This document shows positions 21,855-33,081 of a stretch of 64,000 nt of DNA, piece after piece. Position 1 is the stretch's first letter. Every line of letters starts with the position of its first letter. The position numbers and the translations under genes are program-made. The stretch covers positions 2,430,501 to 2,494,500 of the forward strand of contig JAGTTD010000006.1 of assembly GCA_018398585.1 (NCBI GenBank), given 5' to 3'. Origin of the DNA: Simmondsia chinensis. Taxonomy: Eukaryota; Streptophyta; Magnoliopsida; Caryophyllales; Simmondsiaceae. Under the pieces are notes generated by a model. It ran no database searches. It worked only from the letters and a program-made list of their open reading frames with translations, and was not told the DNA's origin.

Positions 21855-22010
21855 AGCTAACTCAATTGGTAAGTCTATAGAATGGTAATCAATACTCGGA
21901 TTCAAATCGAGTCTTCATCAAGGGTGACGGGAATTATTGGGCTTGAGGAGGTGTTCGCTCCCTGTACAACCTATCTAAACTTCTTATTATATTTAAAAAA
22001 AATATAACAT
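21855..22010 (+). repeat. Possible tRNA-derived SINE
   Basis: TAGCTAACTCAATTGGTAAG resembles a tRNA A box region (TAGCTCAGTTGGTAAG) and GGATTCAAATCGAG resembles a B box about 45 bp later. It ends near an A-rich run at 21992-22000. The TSD is unclear. Confidence 0.5.
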
Positions 22011-22191
22011 TAAATTGGACTATTATAATATAGTTACTTTTATTTGTATTATTGATTTAATTTTATATAATTTAGTCTTTGCTTTTCTATTGTTTGGTCT
22101 TGGAAAATTTTGAGTGCTATATCTTTATGGGTGGGTGACAACATAAAACAACGCGGCTAAGCAACAACACATACGTGCTCTATATTGCTAA

Positions 22192-22600
22192 TAGGGGTGT
22201 AAATAAGCCGAGCCGGCTCGTTCAGCTTATCGAGTAGAGCCCGAGCCTAGTGAAGCTCGAGCTCGTAAGCTCGCGAGCCTAAACGAGCCCAAACGAGCTT
22301 TTCTTAATAGTTATTTTTGATTAAATATGACCCATGGAGCCAAATTTGAGCCTAAATGAGCAGAGCTCGAGCTTAAACAAGCCCAAATGAGCCTAGATTG
22401 AGCTTAAAAGAGCCAAAATATTGCAAGCTTAATTCAAGCTTTCCGAGCTTAGATCGAGCCGAGCCCGAGCTTTTGACGAGCCGAGCTCAAGCTTGAACTT
22501 TCCGAGCTCGGCAAGCTTCGAGCCGAGCTTAATGGAAACGAGCCGAGCCTCGAGCCTGGCAGGCTCGGGTTCGGCTCGGCTCGGCTCAAATACACCCCTA
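22192..22600. mobile_element. hAT-like element, GAGCTC-rich family
   Basis: Inverted ends TAGGGGTGTAAATAAGCCGA and GGCTCAAATACACCCCTA. The flanking 8-mers ATTGCTAA (22184-22191) and ATTGCTAC (22601-22608) match at 7 of 8 positions. The interior consists of GAGCTC/TCGAGC/AAGCTT words and encodes nothing. Relatives: 40580-41291, 51825-52279 and decayed pieces at 1150, 10430, 11335, 26650 and 58797. Confidence 0.82.
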
Positions 22601-22617
22601 ATTGCTACTAATAGTGC

Positions 22618-22618
22618 G

Positions 22619-22659
<41 letters not shown>

Positions 22660-22660
22660 G
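22618..22660. repeat. (CT)n(TA)n microsatellite
   Basis: About 12 CT units followed by TA units, between the hAT-like element and a SINE. Confidence 0.9.
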
Positions 22661-22676
22661 CGAGAGCCTGAAATGA

Positions 22677-22926
22677 GGGTTCATTTACCATGTATTAATA
22701 CACCGAATTTTATTAAAACTTCGAAGTTAAACGTGCTTGGACGAGAGTAGTACCAGGATGGGTGACTTCCTGGAAAGTCCTCGTGTTACTAACCCTATAA
22801 GATTGGGGGTCCTCGGAAACAAGCTCTTGGCTGGGTTACACCCTGAAATGGTAAGGCTGCATACATCCACCCCCGGACCCCGCTTAAGCTGGAGCCTTTG
22901 AGGCACTGGGTCTGTTGTTGTTGTTG
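22677..22926 (+). mobile_element. 5S-headed SINE, copy A (subfamily 1)
   Basis: A perfect 15-bp TSD, GAGAGCCTGAAATGA, flanks it (22662-22676 and 22927-22941). The head starts GGGTTCATTTACC and carries 5S rRNA sequence with GAAGTTAAACGTGCTTGGAC (A-box region) and AGGATGGGTGACTTCCTGG (C-box region). The tail carries GGGGGTCCTCGGAAACA, GGTAAGGCTGCATACATC, GGCACTGGGTCTG and TTG repeats. Noncoding; pol III transcription would rely on the 5S internal promoter. Confidence 0.93.
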
Positions 22927-22949
22927 GAGAGCCTGAAATGATGGATATT

Positions 22950-23393
22950 AGGTAAGAAAATGAGAAAATTAAAGCTACACTGTTAAATCTTAAATAAGAT
23001 TGATTAATGGTTCTAATTATAATTCACTTTATTAGCCAAATTAATAAAAGGTTAAAATTTTCCTCCCATACTTCCTCTTTCTCACTCCCCCGCATGCCTC
23101 CTCCCCACCAAGTCACAGGTAGCCGAGTTTTCACCGTGCCACCGCTGCACCGCTGCTCCACTGCCCCTTCTCTTTCTTCCAATACCCCTCCCCAATTTAC
23201 CTCTTTCTTTCTCTCCTGCACGCCCCTTCCCCACCACGTCGCCAGCAAACCCCATTACCGGCAACCAACCATGCTGGTGGTATGGGAGGGAAATTCGTTT
23301 TTTTAAATGCCCAAAAATCTTGGCCCTCCATTACAATCTTACTTAAGATCTAGCGGTGTAGCTTTAATTTTCTTATTTTCTTACATAACTTTC
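22950..23393. mobile_element. Long-TIR DNA element with a GC-rich core
   Basis: 22950-23005 (GTAAGAAAATGAGAAAATTA, AGCTACACTGTTAAATCTTA) is closely matched by the reverse complement of 23335-23393, about 55 bp of inverted repeat. The core, 23075-23290, is C-rich and much richer in GC than its surroundings, which could be a captured host fragment as in Pack-MULEs. No TSD was confirmed. Confidence 0.6.
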
Positions 23394-24000
23394 ATTCTTA
23401 TTCCAGTCTCTCCTTATATATTATTAGGTTTATGTCTCAAATTACTTGTTTTAGTTTTATGGGGTTGCCGTAGGGTCACCGATCGATCGGGAGGGAAGTC
23501 CGATCGATTGGGTGATTTAAGGAAAGATTCGGGATTTTTTAGGCAGTTGAGGGCCGATCTATCGGCTTGTTCCGATCGATCGGGCCCTTCCAGACCTGCG
23601 CCTATAAATTAGGACATAGGGTTACTTCACAATTGCGACCCAAATTAATAGTGAGGCGCTGCCATTAAGAAAATAGGTGATTTTGTAATTTTTCCAAGAT
23701 ATTTTGAGTGCTACGAGAGTTTAGAGAAAGTGATTGTAATTCTTTCATAGATCTCGTTCAGAGGAAGTGTCGTTGTAATTCTTCCATTCAGTATCAATAA
23801 AGAATCTTCATTTCCGCCCGCGGTTTTCTCCCCTCTCGATTGTAGAGGGGTTTCCGCTTAAATATTGTGTGTTTGTGTTTGTTCTTTCTTTCTCCATATA
23901 TTTATTTACTACTCGTTTGTTTGAGACATATTATTTGAATCGAATCAAGTGATTAGGGTTTACGCTTCCGCATCAAGATTTTCCTAACAAATTAGTATCC
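23394..24000 (+). repeat. Probable LTR end with a degenerate primer-binding site
   Basis: A TATA-like CCTATAAATTAGG (23603) is followed by an AATAAAG-type polyadenylation signal (23797), then TTTCCTAACA and TTAGTATCCCAGCATATC, which resembles the CA terminus and TGGTATCAGAGC primer site. GATCGATCGG repeats (23480-23582) lie upstream. The 5' border was not defined. Confidence 0.4.
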
Positions 24001-24043
24001 CAGCATATCAGATTTGTTAAGTTTCCTTACATATATATATATA

Positions 24044-24178
24044 TATGATAATGTTATTGACAGAGCGAAGTTATTATTACAAAGGTAAAATCATAATTTT
24101 AAAGGTAATTTTATGAACCTTATTATTTATAAGTTATATTATTACCCTAAAAATAACAAGTTTTATTCGGAGAATAAT
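24044..24178. mobile_element. Small AT-rich MITE
   Basis: An imperfect palindrome with TAATGTTATTGACAGAGC on the left and TTATTCGGAGAATAATAAT on the right, matching a family also at about 21365, 41668, 58504, 59313 and 59733. Confidence 0.5.
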
Positions 24179-24467
24179 AATTTTATATATATATGTATAT
24201 ATATAAAATAGTATATTATAAAATATTCGTAAAAAGAAGTAAGAAGAAAAGCACCATGATGAGGAAAAGTAAGGGATTAAAGAAAACGGAAGAATTGCTT
24301 TTTGGCTCTTTAATTCCAAAAGTACGCTCACCCACAGCCCACAACACAGCATCCTTTACTTGCTGCTTCTTTATGCTCTCTCTCTCGCTCTCTCTATATA
24401 TATATTTAATATAACATGGACACGTTCAAATCCTAAAAGTAACGTTGAGAAAAGATATAAATTATAG

Positions 24468-24643
24468 CTCATCGTGAGTGTGTTTCAGTTGGTGGTATCT
24501 TTTATTTATGTGGTCATCGTCTAGCGGTTAGGTGCTTGACTTTCGCTGAGAATATACTCATAACTTACCTGCTCATGGAGGCTTGTGAGTTGTTCTCATG
24601 AGCCGGGGTTGGTTGGGGCAACCCAATCTCTCGTCACCAAAAA
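24468..24643 (+). mobile_element. tRNA-Glu-like SINE
   Basis: The flanks AAAGATATAAATTATAG (24451-24467) and AAAGATATAGATCATAG (24644-24660) match at 15 of 17 positions. The internal CATCGTCTAGCGGTTAGG and CTTGACTTTCGCTGAG resemble the 5' half of plant tRNA-Glu; the B box is degenerate. It ends in CACC plus an A run. No open frame. Confidence 0.65.
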
Positions 24644-24689
24644 AAAGATATAGATCATAGCGTTCTTAGAGTTACACTTCTGATGTTGT

Positions 24690-24905
24690 TGTTTTATTAT
24701 TGCTTGCATGATTTCATTCCTGATACTAGTTTATTTGACTTAAATTTTATAGATAATGTATTAGCACTGTTTTGCTTACTTTTTTAGGGTTGCGGATTTT
24801 TTGGAAACAACTTCTCTTTGGGGTTGTACCTTATAGTGTTAAGTCTGCGTATATCTTACCTTTTCCAGACTCTATCTCGACGGGATCCCTTGAATGCCCT
24901 ATTTT
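24690..24905 (+). mobile_element. RTE LINE 3' end fragment
   Basis: 3' UTR-like text (TTTTATTATTGCTTGCATGA) is followed by the shared tail (TTTTTTGGAAACAACTTCTC, AAGTCTGCGTATATCTTACC, GACGGGATCCCTTGAATGCC). The same UTR and tail combination occurs at 35810-36030. It lacks the final TTG repeats. Confidence 0.6.
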
Positions 24906-25116
24906 TCAGCCTCATTTTTCCGTACGATAAAAAAGGGGCTTTATTACAAATTAAAACACTTTCCATCTAGCTGAAATACCATTTTTTGAGCCTCATTTTC
25001 ATATCTTAATGTTATTTTAAAGGTTGATGTTCCTTTATTATTTTAATTATATCAAGATATATGCCGAGGTATCTATAAGTAATATTTAATAATCTTAAAA
25101 AGTAACTCTCGAACAT

Positions 25117-25157
25117 ACACACACACATACACACACACACATATATATATATATATA
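25117..25157. repeat. (CA)n(TA)n microsatellite
   Basis: ACACACACATAC and TATATATA units border the MITE that follows. Confidence 0.85.
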
Positions 25158-25450
25158 AGGTGATATTTTTATGAGAGGGTGAAAGTATGAGAGTGGCGAA
25201 TCCTTGCCTTCATTGTAATGAACGGCCAAAATTGATTGGACATTAAAAAAATAACAATTTATGACTAAAATTTGTTGAGTATTGAAAAAAAAAAAAACAA
25301 ATTTTCTCCCTTACCCCTTCTTTCTTTTTGCTCCATGAAGTGGTATAAGCCGTAAATTATTATTTTTTTAGCATCCAACAAATCTTGGCCGTTTATTGCA
25401 ATGAAGAGCTAGGATTCGCCTATCTTACTCTCTCATAAGAACGCCATCGT
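25158..25450. mobile_element. MITE inserted in a TA microsatellite
   Basis: About 100 bp of inverted repeat: the left TTTTTATGAGAGGGTGAAAG and GGCGAATCCTTGCC blocks match the reverse complement of the right GGATTCGCCTATCTTACTC and TCTCTCATAAGAACGCC blocks. It lies between TA repeats, so the exact TSD is ambiguous. A related element lies at 36762-36945. Confidence 0.65.
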
Positions 25451-25474
25451 ATATATATATATATATATATATAT

Positions 25475-26047
25475 GACTTTTCCTTTTTTTTAAAAAAAAA
25501 AAAGAATTGGAGATTCAAGTAGGGTCAGCACCTGTGAGCAACATTATCAAAATACTGTTACACATAAATTATTGACGATATGATTATCTGAGTGCCCTTT
25601 TTATGTTTCCATGCAAACTCCATTAACACCAATAATGGCACGTCTATCAAATCCGCCCTTTTTTTACATACAGTATATTAATGTAAGTCTAGTTAAATCT
25701 TACATTAAAGTTGTGAGAGAGAAGAAGTTGATATATAAATCTTGCAGGTTAGCCTACTTAATGTCAATTGGTTTTAAGATAAAATCTCACTTGAGTTTAT
25801 ATTTGGATCTCATAAGTGCTCCTTAGGTTGGGCCAAACAGGGTCCAGTGGAATTCTAACGCGGTAAAACAGTCACATGGACTACACAAAGGGCACTTCCC
25901 TAAATCCTTTAACCTTTGTCGCTGAATGATGAAAGTGAAATTTGATCCCAAGTTTTGGACGCCGCCTTTTAAAGAGTTTACTAGTTGAGTTAGCTGATAG
26001 CTTCAAGCAAATCAAACATGCATTAAAATGAGCTTATTCCATTCAAA
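25475..26047. other. AT-rich spacer
   Basis: 25451-25474 is (TA)n. No gene was recognised to 26047. Confidence 0.45.
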
Positions 26048-26484
26048 TAAGGATGGCAACAAGGAGGGGCGGATACAGGGGATGCCTCCTTCATACCCGT
26101 ACCCGCCACCCAAATTTCATGCTCATACCCGCCCCATTACCCGCAGGTATCCATTACCTGCCTCGTACCCGCCTTAATGTGAGTACAAAATAATTATCCG
26201 TATGTGCTCGTATTTATAACATAATTGATAAATAATTTTGGCAACTAAATTTAAGTGTGTATTTTTAATTTGAAAGTTATTTAGATGAAAAGGAGGCATG
26301 TATGGTGGATATAAAGCAAGACAGGGCGGGGCAGGTATGGAGCGCGACAGGATGGGCACAACACCATACCCATACCCACCTCATACCCGTGGCCGGTACG
26401 AGTGCCTCACTTATATCCATACCAGCCCCAAACGGGGCAGATAGCCTCGGATAACGAGTTTTATCAGCCTCATTGTCATCCCTA
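26048..26484. mobile_element. hAT-like element, GGGTACC family
   Basis: Ends TAAGGATGGCAAC and CCTCATTGTCATCCCTA, with the family's GGGTACCC/CATACCCG units inside. The flanking 8-mers CATTCAAA and TATTTTAA match at only 5 of 8 positions. Confidence 0.6.
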
Positions 26485-26649
26485 TATTTTAAGGCTTTAG
26501 GTTGAGGTAAAAAGTAGTACAATTGAGATTTTTGGGATAAGAATCACTTGCCTGTCTAAAAAAGAGTTCTCTACATTCAAATTCCACTTTTTTTTTTTCC
26601 GATTATTAGCGACGAAAGTTGTGATACAATATGCTACAAACTCAACGAG

Positions 26650-27165
26650 TAAGGATATAAAATTGTTGAGCCGATGACAACCTTACTCGAACTTGACCTT
26701 GATAAGGCATTTATCGAGTTTTTGAACCTTTATTCGAGCTCAGTTCAATAAGTTATATGTATGTCTAATGTTCAACTCGACTCAACTCGTTAGCTTGTTT
26801 GACCTAAAGAGAGCTCATTTATCAAGTCGTGTCGTGCTCATTGTTGAGCAAAGTTTACTACTGAGTAAATTAGACTCGCTACTGAGTCAAACTATTCAAG
26901 CTATTATCTAGTCATCATTGATCGACTGTTGAGTTAATATCGAGTCATTATGAAGTTCTTAATTAGTCATGAATGAGCCATTAATGGGCTTTTTAAAGAG
27001 CCTTTTTGAAACTGTTTGTGAACACCGATGAGTTGAGCACTTCGTTGTCGAACTTGGCTAGACATTCTATCAAACATTCAAACTAAAAATGAACGAGCCC
27101 TAATCGATTTCAATAACAAGTAGTTCATCGAACATTTAATTTGTGTACATTCATATCTAGGAGCA
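26650..27165. repeat. Decayed GAGCTC-rich hAT-like repeat
   Basis: TAAGGATATAAAATTG on the left and GTACATTCATATCTA on the right resemble eroded forms of the TAGGGGTGTAAA ends. The interior has GAGTC/GAGCTC words. No TSD. Confidence 0.4.
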
Positions 27166-27221
27166 TAACTTTCCACAAAATTCTTATGTAAAAAAAATAA
27201 AATAATTTGCTTACCTAATAT

Positions 27222-27222
<1 letters not shown>

Positions 27223-27256
<34 letters not shown>

Positions 27257-27501
27257 AACAATAGACTCAGTGCCTCAAAGGCTTCTGCCTAAGCGGAGTC
27301 TTGGGGATAGATGTACGCAGCTTTACCCCTTCAGGGTGTAACCCTGCAGAGAGGTTATTTTCAAGGACCTCTAATTTTATAGGGTTGGCAATATGAGGAC
27401 TTCCTAGGAGGTCACCCATCCTGGTACTACTCTCGTCCAAGCATGCTTAACTTCAGAGTTCTAATGGGATCCAGTGTATTAATTCCTGGTAAATGAACCC
27501 T
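27223..27501 (-). mobile_element. 5S-headed SINE, copy E (subfamily 1, minus strand)
   Basis: A perfect 19-bp TSD, AATTTGCTTACCTAATATA (27204-27222 and 27502-27520). On the plus strand it begins with a long CAA repeat (the TTG tail), then CTCAGTGCCTCAAAGGC, ATGTACGCAGCTTTACC and the 5S head (TAGGAGGTCACCCATCC, GCATGCTTAACTTCAGAG), and ends GGTAAATGAACCCT. It is the copy with the longest tail repeat. Confidence 0.93.
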
Positions 27502-27539
27502 AATTTGCTTACCTAATATATACTCACATTATAATTTTG

Positions 27540-28560
27540 GCCTATAAGTTCTTAGGTCACTATCCAATTATCCAACGCCAACCCCGTTCAGTTAAATAAA
27601 GTAAATGAATAAAATAAGGTCTAATATGTACATGTAATATTTAGTTTTATATATGAAAATATTAGTAAAAAGTTTAAAGACTGAAAGAAAATATAGGTAA
27701 TGATAAACAATAAGTTTATTGAATACCTCAATTATGGAACAAGATTAAGACTTGCCTTAGTGTCTTGCTAGATTGTTTTAGGAACTTGAAGTATCGACTA
27801 AGATGGCTACCAGAGTCCTCTAGGTTTTCCATATTACAAAATCAAGAGTTGAGAATGGTGACTCTAGAGAGAGAGGTGAGTATTGTAGAGTAACTGATTT
27901 CATAATAAGATGAATGAGTTAATTACTAAGGAGAGGAGATGACTCTATATATAGGTACTTAAACGGAGTTCTCCTCTAATCCATTACTTTTTTAAAAGGA
28001 GCGAGGAAATCCCCCCACTACTTAAATGGGGGACATCTACACTATATCTCAACAATTGAGATATATTTAGTGGCTGACCAAGTCAGTGTCCAACAGACAC
28101 ATTCTTTTTTTCCAGGAATCTATCAATCAGAGGAGAACAGTAGTGGTAACAGAAGCACAACATATAGTAAATGATACGGTCTAATCAATATTTTAAGAGT
28201 TAAAGTTACAAATTTAACAAAATATGGAACATCTGTATTGATTATTTCTAAATATCATTTATTTCTTAAATGAGAAAAATACGGGTAATTGTTATAGTAT
28301 GTGCATTATATGAAAAATATTAAGAAAATGCATATTTTACCGTACTACTAAAATTATACGTAAACTCTCTTTTTAAATAGAAAATTATAGATACATATTC
28401 AAAATGTGTAATATACGCGTATTTACTAACAGAGATTCGTATGTTATATTGGGGTTTGAAAACAAAATAAGCCCAAGTACTCAAAGTGGGCTTCATATGC
28501 AGACTTGAACTTTGGTTTCTTGTAAAGTTATTATAGCCCAATTTCTTTTATACTAGTTTA
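27540..28560. other. AT-rich spacer, unidentified repeat at 27715-28030
   Basis: 27715-28030 has a TATA-like CTATATATAGG and could be an old LTR, but no ends were found. No gene. Confidence 0.35.
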
Positions 28561-28566
28561 ATTCAC

Positions 28567-28690
28567 GGGTTATTTACATTTTACTATCCTGACATTTTTA
28601 GGAATAATAAAAAGGATCCCAATCCTTTTGAATTATTAAAAGATCATTTAATTTTTGTCGTATTGATAAAAAGGCTCATCTCAAGGATGA
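28567..28690. repeat. Half of a Mutator-like MITE
   Basis: GGGTTATTTACATTTTACTA and the following AATAATAAAAAGGATCCC, GAATTATTAAAAG and GTCGTATTGATAAAAAGGC match the left inverted repeat of 60952-61458. The matching right half is absent; a GGGTACC-type element follows instead. Confidence 0.55.
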
Positions 28691-30750
28691 GGATATCATT
28701 TTCTATTGATAGAGCAGGTACGAACCGTACCTATACCTACTTCATCAACATGCGAGTATCCAACTGGTATCCATTACCCATCCTGTACACGTCCCCATTT
28801 GTGTATCCAATAATAACCTATATTCACACACGTAGTTATTTAAATTTTTGTAATTTAATTATATTTACCAAATTTTTAAAAGATAAATTGAGTATTTAAG
28901 CCCTTATTTTATGTATAAATTGATTGAATATAAATTGGAGCAAATAATATGAGGTGAATACGAGGTGGGTATGGAGCTAGGCGGAGCACAGTAGTTAATA
29001 ACATTCCCATGCCGGCCCTATAACCGTGGCGCTTAGGGTGCACAATGGGTGGGTTGGGTTGGGTTGGGTTGGGTTTGGGCAAGAACCAAGGTCACCCATT
29101 TAACAGTAGACCAAACCCAACCCAAACCCATAAAGCAATTGTATTGTGGGTTTAAGTTGGGTTGGGTTTGGAACTTAATAGGTCAACCCATTGTCTTGGT
29201 GTACTTAACTTTTGAATATGTTTAAGTTTTAAATTCAAGACAAGATACGTGAATTCTAAATTTCCGATTAAATTTCATTGTCTTTTCAAGTCATGCGTGT
29301 AAACACAAAAAGGCAATCATAATATAAAACGTCAAATTACATTTTACTTCAAGCAATTGTTAAACTATAATAAATTATTTTTTCAATACATCAATTTTCT
29401 CTTATACCGAAACATTTAAAATTAACAATGGATTATATATCCAAACCCACATACGTTGGCTATGGATCCTTAAAAGTGATTTGTTTATAATATTTAAAAT
29501 ACACATTTGTTTTCATAATAATTCAATTTAAATCTGACTTGTTTTAGGGTTATGTTGACAAAAAAATTCTAAACTGTAATCGAGCTCTATCAATATTCCC
29601 GCTGTGGCAATACTCGTGCTGACAAAATATTTTCCATCCTATAGGCCCCCTTTGTTATTGTTACAACTCATGTTTAAAGTCGCGTAATCGAGTAATTACG
29701 CGGGATTTTTAATTTTTTAAGATTTTAATTTGTACAATCTTGCAATAAGGAAATTAGAAGATCAATGTAATTTCAAAGTCATATATCAAACACTCTCTTT
29801 GGGTTGGATGGTTTTGGGTACATTAAGGTTTACCTATTATTAGAGTTATCTAGTTATTTTCATTTATGTATTTTATTTAATTAATTCTTGCTTTTTTTTT
29901 TTTTTTTTTTGGTCTTTCGTATAAAAGATTTTATTTTCTCGGGTAAATATTCAATTCAATAAATATAAAATCGGAAAATTGCCAGACATATTGAAGCTTT
30001 TAACGATTTCAATCTTCTCAGCCTCCTTTGTTTTTCTTGAGGAAAGCTTGTAGAATTGAGTAGGGTTTTATCTACGGAAATCTAAACCCATGGGTAACCC
30101 AAAATCAACCCAAATTACCCATGGGTGTGGGCCATTAGACCCATAAGGAACCAATGCATAATGGGTACCTAACCTAGTCCAACCCAATCACCTTGGATTG
30201 GGAGGATTTTTGGTATACCTATGAGAGTAAGGGAAAACTCTATTAGGTTGGGGTACATGCCACTGGTAACGGCGGATGCGAAGCCAAGGGAGGAGAAGAG
30301 TGGTGGGCCACCGGGCTGGTATTGGGTTTGCTGGTGTGTCAGTGACCACCAATGGAACTGGTGGCACCGGCAGCCAACGACGGGGGGAGTGGGGAAGGGA
30401 GGTGGGGATGCCAAGTTAAAAAAATGAGAAAATTGTGGCCTCGTGGAAGCTAACGAAGTACAAAGGGTGCTCTATTTATAGAGCTCATGAGATGAGGAAG
30501 ATGGCAAACTTTTCTAAATCAATGTGATTGCTAGAATCAAGTAATATCATCTAATTATCTATAACATCATAAAGAATATACTCTAATATCCTCTAATAAT
30601 ACCCATACCCCTGTGCACCTCTACGTGACGCGTATTTGCACCTATTCCCTCCATGTACCCACTGCACGTCTCACTAATATCCATACCAGCTCCAAACAAA
30701 TCGAATACTTAGAGGTAACGGGTTTCACCTAGTCATTATAAAAATAGAAA
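28690..30750. mobile_element. GGGTACC-family element with an internal insertion
   Basis: 28690-29034 (GGTACGAACCGTACC, CCATTACCCATCC) and about 30600-30750 (ATATCCATACCAGCTCCAAA, GAGGTAACGGGTTTCACCT) are the two halves of a GGGTACC-type element like 26048-26484. Between them lies about 1.5 kb opening with a TTGGG repeat (29048-29074). It includes a GC-rich stretch at 30220-30420 that has no recognisable protein. Confidence 0.4.
29048..29074. repeat. TTGGG repeat
   Basis: Five or so tandem GGGTT units; the complement AACCC units occur at about 29103-29130. It is too short and impure to be telomeric. Confidence 0.7.
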
Positions 30751-30759
30751 CGACTCCGA

Positions 30760-31165
30760 TTTTTTATGACCACCCGTACCCTCCTTCCCCTTCTCGAAGA
30801 AATATTTGATTACGATTGCTTGCATCTAATCACTGGACGATTGGCATTAGGAGTGTAATTTGTTAAGGTACGTGTTGTTCTCCTTGCTAATGTATATACC
30901 AATTCCTTAATCTTCGTCTATTGTTTTAAGTTTTTGGAGCAATTAATTATTAGTTTTGTCGACGAGAAGTTGCAAATTTGAATCCTAATAGCGTTTACTT
31001 TTGATTTTAATACAATTGAACATGTGATAGTAGTACAACACCTTGTACGCCAGCTGTTTGTGAAAATGCTTGACTAAGAAATTGTGCTTCCATTTTCACT
31101 TAGGTCATGACAAATGAAATTGAAGTCTGAAATTGGAGCTGAGATTGAAATTAGAGTTTGGAATT
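30760..31165. other. Spacer, nothing recognised
   Basis: No gene or repeat could be supported here. Confidence 0.4.
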
Positions 31166-32022
31166 TTAAATTGTTTGTTTGATTTTAACTGTTGGAATTG
31201 GCATCGCAATTGCATTGTTCAATTTCATGGAATTGAGTACAATTCAATGTCGCCGGGGGGGGGGGAGGAATTGTAATTTTATATTAACTCTATTAATATG
31301 AAGCCCAAAATGATTAACTCAATGAACTCGAAACCCAAGATGGTTTGAAACCGAAGGACACGACCTGACCTAAATTTTATCTGAAATTGAAAATGATTCT
31401 ACTTGGATAACTTGAACTGATATGACCCAACTTGAACATGACGTGATTTAACTCAAAGTTAGGAATATCCAAATCGATAGACCCAAAAACTCAAGAGGAC
31501 TTAAACCTTAAATGAACCTACTCGACTTGAGTATGAGTTGAATGGAACCCAATTGAGCTTCCGAGTAACCCATCCTAATTAATTCGAAACCTAAAGATGA
31601 GTAAAACTAAACATGATGTGATAGGACTTAGTCCAACTTAAGTTTGACCAATGCAATATGATTGATCTGAAATCATTATGTCTCAAGCCTTAAATCACCC
31701 TGCCCAATTCAAACTAGAATCCTAGAATAAATCCATCTAATTAACCCAAAATCCGATACGACTTGAGCACGACATGATTTCGCCGAAGTGAATCTCTACC
31801 CGAGTTGACTAAAAATTTGAAATGATCAGAATCCAAAATGATCTAACTTAATTGACTTAACAACCAGGACGCTTAGCTATGAAATTATAGTTCCAACTTT
31901 GAATTCTCTAGTAAGCCAAACAATGGAATTTCAACTCCATTCTCATTCCATTTCCATCAGAATGGGAATCGGAATTGCAATTCCACAATCCAATTCCAAT
32001 GCATTTGTCAAACAGAGCCTTA
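31166..32022. mobile_element. TIR element with minisatellite-like body
   Basis: The left end (TTGTTTGTTTGATTTTAACT, GTTGGAATTGGCATCGCAAT) is imperfectly inverted to the right end (ATTGCAATTCCACAATCCAA, CATTTGTCAAACAGAGCC). TTA borders both sides, as in PIF/Harbinger. The body is degenerate repeats of words like AACTCGAAACCCAAGATGG. A G run at 31255-31264 marks the left third. It is noncoding and related to 19950-20950. Confidence 0.55.
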
Positions 32023-32425
32023 GGATCCTACTTAGGTAATGTTGTCATGGCTCAGTCAATATCCGATTGATCAGATCAGTCTACACAGAGTTTTCTGTCA
32101 GCTGTTACGTCGTTTTGGCCTCTGCTAGGCGAGAAAATTCATTTTTACCAAATTTTTTATGTATTCTTTATCTACGTACATCTAACTCATCGAATATAGA
32201 CAAAATCAGGACTAATGTGTCCTTCATATTGTTACAACGTGGTGCCTCTGCGTCTTCATGATTGTAAAAGAAATGGTCTTTCATCCTTTCTGGTCCAATC
32301 GGCATTTAGGGTGGTCACCTAAGGCTATATTAGTATTTATAAGGGTAATGTTACTGCAATTATTTTTTGGCTTATCTTTTTTCAGCTTATTTATTTATTT
32401 TTGATATATTTACATGTAATTTTTA

Positions 32426-32798
32426 GGGTTATTTTGTACCAAAAGTCCATATACTTTGTTTATTGTGTTAATTTTTGTATCAATTTAGTCCCTCTACTAT
32501 TTATATTGTGTTAATTTAGTCCTACGATCAAATTAAAGTAAAGTTAATAATGTAATTTTTAATGGTACAGTCATGTTAAATGCAAGTAATTCATTACAAA
32601 TCTACTCATTGACTCAATTTAATCAAAATTGTTGCCGAACCATTAAAAATTTTATAAAAAACTTAATATAAATTTCACTTTAAAGACTAAATTGACATAA
32701 TATAAATAGTAGAGGGACTTAATTGATACATTTAAAAGTACAATGATTAAATTGACATAATGAATAAAGTATAGGGACCTTTTTGATGTAAATAACCC
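32426..32798. mobile_element. Mutator-type MITE
   Basis: A perfect 9-bp TSD, TAATTTTTA (32417-32425 and 32799-32807). The inverted repeats are about 90 bp, starting GGGTTATTTTGTACCAAAAG on the left; the right end is its near complement, CTTTTTGATGTAAATAACCC. Both arms contain a TTTAGTCCCTCTACTATTTA block. Noncoding. Confidence 0.88.
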
Positions 32799-33081
32799 TA
32801 ATTTTTATGAATAAGCAGTGAAGATACGAAACATTTGCATCTTTTTCCGTTTCGTTATAAAATAACTTTTTTATCTTTCTTTTTAAGCCGGAAAAAAGAT
32901 GAAAAAGATCTTTTTGTGTCCACCAAACATAAACTATACGGATACCCTTTCTCAAATAGAAAGAGAAATCATAGGATCAAAACGGGTATCGCATTCACTA
33001 TCATTATCAAAGCTATTTTTGAGATAATAATATCATAACAAGAACTGTCTTTGTGAAGTAAAACCACAATAGGGTTGGAAT

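Noticed and set aside
22677..22926. Cassandra-type TRIM, which also carries 5S sequence
   Set aside because: Cassandra has 5S inside LTRs with TG...CA ends, a primer-binding site and 5-bp TSDs. These copies have no paired LTRs, end in TTG repeats and have TSDs of 13-26 bp.
24500..24560. Functional tRNA-Glu gene
   Set aside because: Only the 5' half resembles the tRNA; the B box and acceptor stem pairing are missing and TSDs bracket a longer unit.
29048..29074. Interstitial telomere repeat
   Set aside because: The unit is GGGTT-like but differs from plant TTTAGGG and covers only about 27 bp.
30169..30427. Short gene in the GC-rich stretch
   Set aside because: Overlapping frames on both strands have no recognisable domain, and the region lies within a repeat-interrupted segment.
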